Assembly (NCBI RefSeq): GCF_047663525.1
Contig: NC_092597.1
Coordinates: 23,832,501 to 23,896,500 of the forward strand
Reading direction: 5' to 3'
Length of the DNA stretch: 64,000 nt
From: Anas platyrhynchos
Taxonomy: Eukaryota > Chordata > Aves > Anseriformes > Anatidae
Part shown: positions 43,950-55,300 of the stretch, piece after piece
How positions within the stretch are numbered: position 1 is the stretch's first letter
Layout: every line of letters begins with the position of its first letter
The notes under the pieces: generated by a model
What the model was told of the DNA's origin: nothing
Database searches by the model: none
What the model saw: only the letters and a program-made list of their open reading frames with translations
Position numbers and translations under genes: made by a program

Positions 43950-46900
43950 AGAAATGCTCGGTGGTCTCTTCCAAATTTTTGTGTTCCATATGCTTCTACA
44001 GGAGATGACCACCAAAGTCAGTCATATTTTTAATATTTTTAGCTTATACTCAATGCTCTACACTAATGGCATGAAAATAAATTGTCTCCAAGAATTTCTC
44101 CTTTTTTCTTTTTCTTTTTTATTTTTTGGTGATCATATTTTCATTTTGATCACTGAAAATACATTGTTACTTAAAAACAGTACAATGCCACATTTACATT
44201 TTCTGCTGCTAAACGCCAGATTTTGGAGCCTTACATTATTTGTGGTTTCTTACTGTTTGGCTTTCCTTCAAAATGTCAAAATTCACCAAAATACTCCGCA
44301 CCTTGAGGCGTGCTGGATGGAGGTTTGTCCACACGGTGCAGTCCTGTGCTGGTGAGGGTCCCTTTGAGCACCTCATACCAGGGGGGCAACATTATGAAAA
44401 ATAAGTGGGGTTACACATCCCTCTTTTGTAAATATTTTGCCACCATGGACGTGAGTGAGCTGTGCTCTGTTGTGGGGCAGCTGTATTTGGAGGGGTCGTG
44501 GCTGGGGTTTCTGCATCGCCCTTCGAGCAGCACCCCCTGCCCCCAGGAGCAGTCACAGCTGATGTTCGGTGCTGTTTTGGGTGAAGAACTCGATTACTCG
44601 CATTTGAATAACCAAATGTGCTCTTTTATTTTCCGAGTCTTTCGATGGGGATCCATAAGACAGTTTCAAAGTAGTTCTGAAATAACGAGGTAATTATGGA
44701 GATGTCACAGCCAGATGCTCCTTAATGGTTCTGTTGAATTTTTTTTTTTTTTTTAATTTTATTTTTAATTTGACATGAAAAGCTTTACCAGGATGAAATT
44801 ACCTTAATCCTTTAAAAGAGCAGGCATCTCCATGGCAAAATCACTTCGATCTGAACTCACAGCTGACTGAAGAGCTCTGGATCTTTGAATGAACAAGACT
44901 GAAAGCTGCAACTCATTTGATTCAAGGTGAGTTTGAGAATTAAGAACGCCGAAATGTACGATTCTTCAAATGAAAAGTTTTGTCATTTTTGCAGTTTTTC
45001 AGATAATCTAAAGATCTTTAACTTTTTTGCTTTGTCAAAACATTTGTGTTAAATCAGAGTTATAAAATATATGAATATATAGTTGCATGGTTTGTTAATA
45101 TATGCATATGTGCATCATTTTTTGCCTTAATGCAAATATTCTAATGGGTGGTAAATGCAAAATCAGCTAAATTTCTTTTTTTTTTTTTTTCTTAAAAAGG
45201 AAATCACATATTTTGAGGATAATTCTTTAGACTGATATAGATTGGTCTATAAAAATGTGCCCTATTTGTGCTTCATTTGAGTATTTAAAGTATCCATTAT
45301 AGATAAGTTTGTGAAATTATAAAGTGATCAAGTGTGTTTTGCTTAGTTCTAAGAAAAGAAATGGAGCACAGCTCTTAAATCATCATGATTCTGTGCATAT
45401 TTTTAACATGAAAGACTAAATTATACGGGTGAGCAATTATTTAAATCATATTTCTTCAGAAATTTTTTGGATAGTATTTTTTCTTAAAAAAAAATCTAAA
45501 AAGCCTTCTCTGACTGCTGAAGAATATTAATTCCTCACATCTAAGACTTAAATTTGTGGTCAGTTTATTTGTGTATGCAGAAATTTCTTATTTGCGTTTA
45601 ATAAGAAGATAGGTGTTTGTTTTTTGTTTTTTGTTTTTTTTTTTTTTTTTTTCTTTTTTTTTGTGTAGGAAGACACTTTGCTCTGTTTTTTGTTTTTTTT
45701 TTTTTTTTTTTTGACTGTCTTTATGCACTGAGTGATGAGCTTTAGGTAAGCTGGTAAACTGCATCATCTCCATCCTTCTTTCAAAAGGATGAACTGAGGG
45801 GACTCAAGCGCTGCCCCTATCCCATGGGACGCTGATTTCCCCCTGCCACCGAGCACAAGCATCTCAGAGCTGCTGTAACTGCACTAAAATCTGCACGTCT
45901 TTAGGCAGTGACCAGCTCTGAACGCTTCCAGTTCTGGAGATAAAACAAAGATTTGTTCAGCCGTGCTTTTTGTGGTTTTCCAGTCGAAATATGTCGGTAG
46001 CAAAATGGTTTAGTACCAAGATGCCAGGATAAAAAGCGGCCAAATTTGGAGACAGTTTGAGGCCCCATCCCATAAAATTTTGCAGGTGTGTAATTTGAGT
46101 AGAAAATAGCTTGAATGGGCAATAAGTGATAGGGAAGCAGCCTGAGCTGTGCTCTGAGTGTCTGCAGTGCTGGGCTCCTGTCTGCTGGCAGCTCCCAGCA
46201 CTGAGAAGGCTCCGGGCTCGGGGTTGCTTGGAGAGCCTGAGAGGGGAACCTCAGGGAGGACAGGAGGGCTTTTCTGGAAGGGCTGACTTGTCAGGCTTAT
46301 TTTCATAAACTTATACGAGGAGTTTAACTCAAGAACTGAAATAAAACGGACTTGGAACATCAGCTGGCTCGAAGGGGAGCAGGTAATGCAGCATCCCGCC
46401 CCGTGCAGAGTCTGACTGCAGTGTGTTAGGTTTTCTTCTTTAGATTAAATTCTGTCCTTTTGGTAGCAGCCTGACCGTAAATTATTGTGTCACATCAGCA
46501 CGTTAGGTCTTTTCTAGTTGAGATGCCCACGGTGTGTTTGTTCAGGGGAAGCACTGGGTATAAAGGGGGACTTGTGTCCGTAAGACCCAGCACGTACTTG
46601 AGGATGATTTATGTTTTACTCTACCCGCTGCTAGTAAACAGTTTCATGACCTTGGTGAATTTATCTGGGCTGTGAATTGACACAGGGAAGCTCAGCAGCA
46701 CGCCGTAGCCACAGCACCTATTTGTCAGCTCTCAATTGGGTTAAAATATTTACACTTTTTCATGTGCTATTTTAAAATCTGTTTGCTGTAATCGTGTTTT
46801 GGCATCACTGCGAATTAAAGTTTTATTGTGGCTAAGGAAATAATTCCGTATGTGAATAACGATCCTGCCACGTCCCAGGGAGATGCGTTTGGGGATGGTT

Positions 46901-47840
46901 TGGTACCTTGGAGGTGAGATGAGCATCTAGATGATGCCAAATATAAAGGGATTCCCCAGGTCCTGGATCCCTTCACACCAATCAGCCCTGGCACGGCCCC
47001 GCGCTCACAGCGAGCTGTGCAGGAGGAGGCAGCGGGAAGTGCTTGGGGCCAACCTGGGAGCAAAGAAAAATCTATTTCAGCCTTTGGGGTGGGTGCTGAT
47101 CCCGGTACGTTTTGCCAGACTGCTGGCTCCTCTGCATTTCTCCCTGTTCTTCAAACTCCAATGTGTGGGGTGCGCGTCCCCGTGCCACCAAATGGTGATG
47201 GAGGGGTGACCCAGGATTATGGGGCTCCCTGCCCCAAATATTCCCTGTTCCCTGCCCCAAATATTCCCTGCCCCAAGCCCCCCCCTGCTCCCTCTGTGGC
47301 CGCTGGGCCCTGCCCCTCTCCCGGCAGCCGGAGGAGGGGAGCGCCAGTGCTTTACTACCTGGTCTCTGCTCCTGACATTCCCATGGCAACCTTCTCCCCA
47401 GTTTAGTCACAGTTTACTGCCTTACAAGCAGGATTTGTTCAGGAAGGAATAAGGGTGGCAGTGTGAGGGAGACACTTCCCCGGGTGTTCCTGACGGCCGG
47501 TGAATGGGGACTGAAGCGCGGGGGCAGGACGAGCTCCCCGTTGAATTGGGCAGGGTGAGTCCTTCCCGGGGTTAGGCTGCCTGATGGCACAAGGGGTGTA
47601 AAATAAAGGAAATTAACAGGAGAGCATCCACCAGCTGCGTTTAAACACCCTGCACACCGAAACAGTTGGGTTGTGGTCACAGACCTGGTGACAAAGCTGG
47701 CTGTGAGCGTAAAGCCACGAGAGTTAAAACCAAGTGAGGCAGTGGGGAGCCCTTCTGTGGGTCGTGGAAACGTAGCCAAAATAGCAAAAAAGCCCTTTTG
47801 GGAGGAGGTTTCCCAAAGCACCCCGTTCCCCCTGCTCCTC
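43950..47840. other. Intergenic region upstream of NOX5
   Basis: Mixed sequence with T-rich runs at 44740-44763, 45176-45191, 45619-45660 and 45690-45711. A 25-bp-period duplication of CCCTGCCCCAAATATTCCCTG lies at about 47228-47272. No coding exon was recognised. A splice acceptor at 47841-47846 implies that an upstream NOX5 5' exon lies in this region or further left. Confidence 0.6.
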
Positions 47841-47858
47841 CCGCAGGCTCCCAGTGCC

Positions 47859-49397
47859 ATGAGCGCAGGCGAGGACGCGGTGTGGCTGCGCTGGGTGGCG
47901 AAGCAGTTCGAGAGCATCGCTGGGGCGGACAGGCAAATCCACCTGGAGCAGTTCAAAGCGGCTCTCAAGGTGAAGGAGGTGAGTGTCCCGCTGTGCGCAG
48001 GCGGGCTGAGCCCTCAGTTAAAAGGGATAAAAATTGGACGGCAAAGCTCATGGTGTGGTGTGGGATGGAGAGAGAGGGACCTCCAAGTACTCTGGAGGAA
48101 CAGCAAATGTGCCCCCCCAGCACCCCACATCTCAGCCTCCTCATTCCCGGGGAGGTCACCGTGCCACCACCCCCCTGCAAAAAGCTTCCTCCGTTCCTCC
48201 CTCCTGCTTTCGGTCCGTCACCGTGAGCATTTGCTGGGCAATTCGCACTGCTGGCAGCGAGAGCTTTGTTGGCAGCAGCAGGATTCGGGCCACGCAGAGC
48301 ATCCCGCAGCCACCCAGAGCATTTCTCCTCCCCGCAGTCCTTCTTCGCCGAGCGGCTCTTTGCGCTCTTCGACTCGGACGGGAGCGGGACCATCAGCCTG
48401 GAGGAGCTGCTGAGCGCCCTGAGCCTGCTGGTGCACGGCAGCGAGACGGACAAGCTGAGGTTCCTCTTCCAGGTGTACGATGTAGATGGTAAGATGAGGA
48501 AAAAGAGAAAAAAAAAAACATTTTCTGAAGGTGGTGATGATTGGCAGAGCAGCGCGGCTCTTTGGGCATCCGGGCATGGGCAGGGTTGTGGTTTTTTGGG
48601 GGATGTGTGGTGCTGGTTGTGCTGCTCACGCTGCATTTAGTGCCACTGTCCAGTCCCCTCCTGGGTCAAGCACAACTCGATAAAGGGGAGCTGGGTCTGT
48701 GCAGCAGAAGCCAGCTCCTTGTTAAAGGCAAGCATCTGGCTGGCATAGCGCTGCTGCCTTGGTCCTGCCGTGAAAGTATCAAAAATCCACCTGAAAGACA
48801 GCAATTCACCGGCTCGTGTCAGGGTGTCCCTGGGTGTCGCTTTTACCCTTGGCCATGGAGAGGTGCCAAGCGAGAGGTGGCAGCATCTGAGTGGGAAGGA
48901 ATTTGGGGCTGGGATTTGCACCGATTCCCTTTTATTTGTGAGCGAGCTGGCCTGACCCAGGCGGGAGCATCCTCCCAAAACTGGAGCTGGGTCTCAAAGC
49001 ACCTACCACACTCGGGTCATTCGCTGCCTCCATTTGCTGGAATTTCCTGCGAATTCCCAGGAGCGATGGCACGTTGTTGGCACAGCTTCCCCGGGGAGCC
49101 CACGAGCGAGGCGGGGAGGCGATTTCTGCACTAAGGCTGCTGGGGAGGTGAAGTTGGGTGACGTGGCTCTGGGGTGGCTCTCTCAGGCAGCGGTGCCATC
49201 GACCCGGCCGAGCTGCGCCTGGTGCTGCGGGCGTGCCTGCGGGAGAGCGCCGTGTCGCTGCCACCACCGCGCCTGGACGACCTGGCCAGGGCGCTCTTCG
49301 AGGCCGCTGACAAGGACGGCAGCGGCTCCATCACCTTCGAGGAGCTGAGGGCAGAGCTGGAGGCTTTCCCGGGGGTGATGGAGAACCTGAGCATCAG
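47859..49397 (+). CDS. NOX5: NOX5 N-terminal EF-hand exons 1-3 (residues 1-160)
   Basis: Exon 1 starts MSAGEDAVWLRWVAKQFESI and holds a degenerate first EF-hand. Exon 2 (48338-48488) begins SFFAERLFALFDSDGSGTIS, with loop D52-E63. The loop DVDGSGAIDPAE is split between exons 2 and 3. Exon 3 (49187-49397) ends with the loop DKDGSGSITFEE and FPGVMENLSI. The start ATG matches the start of the shorter human isoforms. An acceptor 12 nt upstream of it shows that at least one 5' exon exists further left. Confidence 0.95.
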
Positions 49398-52300
49398 GTA
49401 CCGCGGGGCTGCGCCCCCCCTTGTGAGAGCCTTTTTCCTCCTGCTCCAGCGTGGGGTTATGCTCCTGGTGGGTGCAGGGTTTGGATAGAGGATCAGCGCA
49501 GGGTTTGGATGCAGGATGGGTTCTGGGATGGATGCCGGGATGGGTGCAGAGTTTGGGTGCCAGGAGCAGTGCCAGGACAGCGCTACGATGCGCAAAGGGT
49601 TTGGATGCGCAAAGGGTTTGGATGCGCAAAGGGTTCGGATGCAAGGCCGTGTGCGGACTGGTGCCCAGCTGGGTGCAGGGCTCAGATGCAGGGCTGGGGG
49701 CTTGCCTGGCCCCAAAACTACCCCAATTCCCTGCTCCCCACCAAGGAGCAGCGTGCTGCCTTTCCCCGCAGTGCCGTGAGCTGGCTGAAGCCCCCCCCAC
49801 CCCCCAAGAGGAGCCGCCGGCCGCGCTACCTGACCGCGGCGTACTGGCACAACCACGGCAGCCAGCTCGCCTTCCTGGGGGGCTACACCAGCCTCAACCT
49901 CCTGCTCTTCACCCTGGCTGCCCTGCGGCACGCCGGCCTCGGCGGGTGGGTGGCGGTGGCCCGGGGCTGCGGGCAGTGCCTGAACTTCAACTGCGCCTTC
50001 ATCGCCGTGAGTGCCGGATCCTGGGTGGGGGCGCGAGGTTTTTGGGGGGGTCTCCCCATCGCCCTCGCCATCCCCAGCTGCCCCCCTGCAGGTGCTGATG
50101 CTGCGGAGGTGCCTGAGCTGGCTGCGAGCCACCCCCGTGGCCCAGGTGCTGCCGCTGGACCACAGCGTGGGGCTCCACCAGCTCGTGGGCTACGTGGTGC
50201 TGGCGCTGGGGGCCGTGCACACGGGCGCGCACGTGGCCAACTTCAGTAAGTCGCAGCTCCTGGGTTGTTTCCATGCGCCCCGTTAGCCCTGGGGTGGGCT
50301 CCCCATCCTGCCCAGAGCCCGCTGCTGCTGGGGCAGGGGTGTCGTGCACAATACAGCTTGGGGGGGGGGGGACACAGCCCTGCCAAAATCCATGGGACAG
50401 GGGGAACCCAGATGCAGAGAGCCACAGAGAACCGAGCTAGGGGTGCCCAGCCCCTGCCAACTTTGTGTCCTGCTCAGGTGGCAGCGCTGGGAATGGCTTT
50501 GGTGTTCCCCAGGGGAAGGAGAAGCGTATTCTTGGGTCCCCTGGGGGTGCCTAAAACCCCAGGGTGGGGTGCAGGGGCTGGGAGGGGGGTGCCCATGCAG
50601 GCACCCGGAGCTGTGTCCGTGCGCTGGCTGCTGCCTCCCTCTAGCGGCTCTCCAAACGGGCAGCGCCGGAGCAGGGCTGGATCCTTCCCCCCACATCCCT
50701 CCCTGCTCCCAGGGCTGGGTTTTGGGGTTTCGCTCCCTGCTCTGGGCTCGGTGGTGCTCAGCCCTGTACGAGTCCCACAACCGACCTGTGGTGATTGCAG
50801 CCTGCCTGGAAAAATTGGCAGGAACTGCTCAAAGTCAGGGTTTTACTCTGAGAGTGCAGTGCCACGGTGCCAAAACTCACCTTTTGGTGCTGCCTTGTCC
50901 ACTAGGATTTGGGGTTTTGGGCATCTCAGCTCCCTTCAGTCCCTCGCGGTGCCATTGCAGAGAGCAGGGGCTGGAGGGGAGAAAAGTGACATTAAAAAAT
51001 TCCCGAGCAGCCCCACAGGGCTGTGCCTTAGCACAAAGCCACCCTCATGTCCTAGTCACCATCAGGCTGGGTTTGGGTGTCCGTGCCCCATCCCAGCCCC
51101 GTGTCACAGGCAGGCTGGCACAGCAGGACGGGCACCGTGCCCTCACCGAATTCCTCCTGACGGCACATCCCGGCGGCGGGGGGCTCGGTGGCACGGCCTC
51201 GCAGACCGGGCTGGCGCTGCAGGGGCTGCTGGCTGCCATGCTCGCCTTCTCCAGCCCCTGCGTCCGCCGTGGCGGGCACTTCGAGGTGTGTACCCTGCGT
51301 GGGGAAACCCCAAAATGCTCCCACACATGGCACGGGGATGGGGACCGGGCTGGGGTCCCCCCGCCTGGTGTCACCACTGATCCTGGTGCCCTGCCTGCAG
51401 GTCTTCTACTGGAGCCACCTCTCCTACGTCTCCGTCTGGGTCCTGCTCCTCCTGCACGCCCCCAATTTCTGGAAGTGGTTCGTGGTGCCCGGGGGCCTCT
51501 TCGTGCTGGAGAAGGCGGTGGGCCTGGTTGTCTCCCGTGCCGTGGGGCTGCGCATCGTGGAGGTCAACCTGCTGCCCTCCAAGGTCCGCAGCCCCCGTGC
51601 CTTTCTTCACTCTCCCCCTTTTTATTTATCCATTTATTTCAAATTTCGTTGGCAAACCATTGCCAAGCCTTCGGCCTGGGGGGTAGCCGACTCCCAGGCC
51701 TGACAGCTCGCTGCCCCCAGGTGACGCACCTCGTGGTCCAGCGGCCGCGCTCGTTCCGCTTCAGACCCGGGGACTACGTCTACCTCAACGTCCCCGCCAT
51801 CGCCGCCTACGAGTGGCACCCGTTCACCATCAGCAGCGCCCCCGAGCAGCAAGGTGTGCCCGAATCCCACGTCGGGGTGCTCGTTTGGCACATGGGGACC
51901 TCCATCTGGGTGGGTGGTGACCCCCTGGTGCCAACCGTGCCCGCGTGCCACCGGGTGCTGCCGCCCCGCAGGCACCATCTGGCTGCACGTGCGGGCGCGG
52001 GGGCAGTGGACCAGCCGGCTGCACGAGTACTGCGGGCACCCCGAGGTGCCGCAGCCCTGCGGGAACCTCCAAAGGGCGAGGTGGTGGCGCTGGGCGAAGG
52101 TTGGTGAGGTTCTGCTCCCTGCCGAAATGCCGGCTCGAGCCCAAGGTTCTGTCCCTGTCCCCGCACAGGGTGCAGCCCCCAGGCACTGCAGGCTGAGCGC
52201 CAGGTGCCCAGGGCATCACAGCCAGGGGTGCCTTTTCCTTTTTTCTTCTTTTTTCTTTCTTTTTTATTCTTTTTTCTTTTTTTTTTTTCTCCTTTATCTT

Positions 52301-55300
52301 TTTTATTATTTTCTTTTTTTTTTCCTTTCTTTTTTTTTTCTTTCTTTTTCTTTTTTTTTTCCTTTTGCCTTCTTCTTTTTCTTTTTTTTTTTATTTTTTC
52401 CCTTTTTCTTTCTTTTTCTTTTTTTTTCCTTTTTCCTTCTTTTTCTTTTTTCTTTTTATTTTTTTCCCCTTTTCTTTTTCCTTTCTTTTTCCTTTCTTTT
52501 TCCTTTCTTTTTCCTTTCTTTTTCCTTTCTTTTTCCTTTCTTTTTCCTTTCTTTTTCCTTTCTTTTTCCTTTCTTTTTCTTTTCTTTTTCCTTTCTTTTT
52601 CTTTTTCTTTTTCTTTTTCTTTTTCTTTTTCTTTTTCTTTTTCTTTTTCTTTTTCTTTTTCTTTTTCTTTTTCTTTTTCTTTTTTTATTTTTTCCCTTTT
52701 TCTTTTTCTATTTCTTTTTTTTTTCCTTTTTCCTTTTTCTTCTTTCTCTTTTTTATTTTTCCCCTTTTTCTTTTTCTTTTCTTTTTCTTTTTCTTTTTCT
52801 TTTTCTTTTTCTTTTTCTTTTTCTTTTTCTTTTTCTTTTTCTTTTTCTTTTTCTTTTTCTTTTTCTTTTTCTTTTTCTTTTTCTTTTTCTTTTTCTTTTT
52901 CTTTTCTTTTTCTTTTCTTTTTCTTTTCTTTTTCTTTTTCTTTCTTTTCCTTTTCTTTTTCTTTTTCTTTCTTTTCCTTTTTCCTTTTTTTGTCCTTTTT
53001 TCTTTTTTTTCCCCTTTTTTCCTCTTCCTCTTCCTCTTCCTCTTCCTCTTCCTCTTCCTCTTCCTCTTCCTTTTCCTTTTCCTTTTCTCCTTTTCATTTT
53101 TCTTTTTCTTTTTTCCCTTTTCCCTTTTTCTTTTTCCTGTTTTGTTTTCCTTCTCCCTTCTCCCTTCTCCCTCTCCCTTTCCCCATGCCATCACCTTGCA
53201 GGCAGCTCCCTGCACCAGACCCGGCTCAGCAGGAGGCTCCGTGGCCACCGGTGGGGACGAAGCCATTGAGCTGACATCGTACAGAGCCACCGGGGCACCC
53301 GCTGCCCCCCAGGGGAGGCCGGACGAGGACCCTTCACCAGAGGTGGGAAGCACCGTAAGCACCGTCCCCATCCTCACCAACACATCCGAGCCCCCCCGAG
53401 GGGCAGGGCAGGGTCCCCTCGCTGTCACCTGGTGCTCACAGCCCCGCTAGCTTCGGGGTTTGGCCCAACCCTGGGGATGCTGAGAGGGAAAAACTGCAGG
53501 GGCAGCATCCCCTGTGCTCGTCCCCCATCACCCCATACCCAGGGGCACCGGGAACTCGGCACCCCGTGCATTTGGTGCTGCCCCAAATGCGCCCTGGTTC
53601 ATCCCCACCGGACCCCGCAGCCAAGGCGCTTCCCAGCAGACAGGAGGAGCAACCCGGGGAAATGGGAGACAACCCCATTTCTTCTTAAATTGACCAAAAT
53701 CTCTTAAAAAGCTGTTTTTAAGAGGGAAACTTCTCCCCGCCCCCAAGTGGGAAATAAATCGTGCGAACGCCGTGGCGCTGGGAGCCGCGTTGGGCAGCTT
53801 TTATCAGCCGGTATGAGAAGCTCTCAGGATATTGATTCTGTCACAGCTGGAGGAGCAGGCGGTACAGATAACGAATTTATATGCACCGTTTTTAATGAGT
53901 TTCTCTCCCCGTTGCTGTTGGGCTGTTATCTGCCCGAGTCTCCCCTCCTGCCACCGGGGCGATCGCCACCGCTGTAAACCTGTTGCCCGCTCCCTGCCTT
54001 TTTGGGGGATTCGGATAATTGCATTTTTAAGCAACACTCAAAGAGATTGGGATCTGGATAACATCTCACACCCATCTGGTGGGTCCCGGAGTGCCCTTTC
54101 CAGGCCCCTGCACACCCCCAAACTGGGGGCTGCGGGTGGTGTTGGGGGGCTGCATGTGGCCGCCCGTGCTGAGCTTGGCTCCAGTGGGGTCTGGGAGCGA
54201 TGTGCACAACCCCAATAAAGCAGAGCTCGCCTAACCCACCAAGCAGGGAGGAGAAAACCCCAAAAGCAAGCCGAGGAGCCCCGCTGATGTAGCGCAGGGC
54301 TTTGGGAGCAGGCAGGAGGGGATGGTCGCCTGCCCGCCGGTGACGCCGCGCTCTGTACCCACAGGTTTCCACGGGGCCGGGCGAGAGCCATCGGCTCTGC
54401 AGCATCAAGGTGAGGGATGTCCCAGCCCGTCCACGGCTCTGGGTGACCAGAAATGTGCTGGGGACCTGTAGCAGGGACCCCACGCGTGTGCCCAGCACCT
54501 CAAGTGCGTGCCCCCGTGTGTAGGGAGGGTCCTGCCTGGGGCTGAGCGTGCACCCGCGCTGCCGGGGGCTTGGTGCCCCTCATTTAGTGCTCGTGGGCTC
54601 CCTGGGTGTGTGCACCCCCGGCCTCTTTTCTCTCCCAGTGCTACATCGACGGCCCCTACGGGACCCCGACGCGCAGGATCTTCACCTCGGAGCACGCCGT
54701 GCTCATCGGGGCCGGCATCGGCATCACCCCCTTCGCCTCCATCCTGCAGAGCATCATGTACAGGTGGGGGCCGTGCCCAGAGCTCGGGCTGCTTCGGGTT
54801 CCTCCCCCCCAAACTGTGGGCACAGGACCCAAAAGTTGGGTCCCCCTCTGCTGTTAACCTTCGTCCTGGCAGGGTTCAAGCTGGGTGCCTGCTGTGGGGC
54901 TGTGGGGTGGGGTGCTTGGGGTCTCTGTGCTGTTTGTGGGGTGTGAGGGATGCCGGGGGGGCTGCAGGGCTGTGCCACCCGTGCAGGTATCGCCTGAGAA
55001 AGCAGAGCCACGACTACAAGCAGGGTGAGAGCCTGCAGGGCGAGGACATGACGCTCAGAAAGGTGGGAGCGGGCTGGGGGCACGCGGGAGGAGGGTTGGC
55101 ACCGGGGTCCCCCCCGAAACGGGGTCTGCATCCTTCCAGGTCGACTTCATCTGGATAAACCGGGACCAGAAGCACTTCGAGTGGTTCATCAGCCTGCTGG
55201 CGAAGCTGGAGCTGGAGCAGGCTGAGCAGGAGCCGGGAGGTGAGCGGGAGGCACGGGGGGCACCGGCACAGCCCCCTCTTCCCGGGGCGCTCGGCACCAT

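Noticed and set aside
49131-50132. 333-codon minus-strand ORF
   Set aside because: Antisense shadow of NOX5 exons 3-4 and a minisatellite in GC-rich DNA; no domain.
50344-52107. 587-codon plus-strand ORF
   Set aside because: It runs through NOX5 introns and exons 6-9. Only the spliced exon pieces match the oxidase family.
52204-53450. Several very long overlapping ORFs (about 250-470 codons) on both strands
   Set aside because: They are translations of the polypyrimidine tract (Phe/Ser/Leu one way, Lys/Arg/Glu the other), not genes.
53751-54216. AATAAA signals inside NOX5 (near 53752 and 54211)
   Set aside because: They lie in an intron between well-supported exons. Premature polyadenylation is possible but nothing else supports it.
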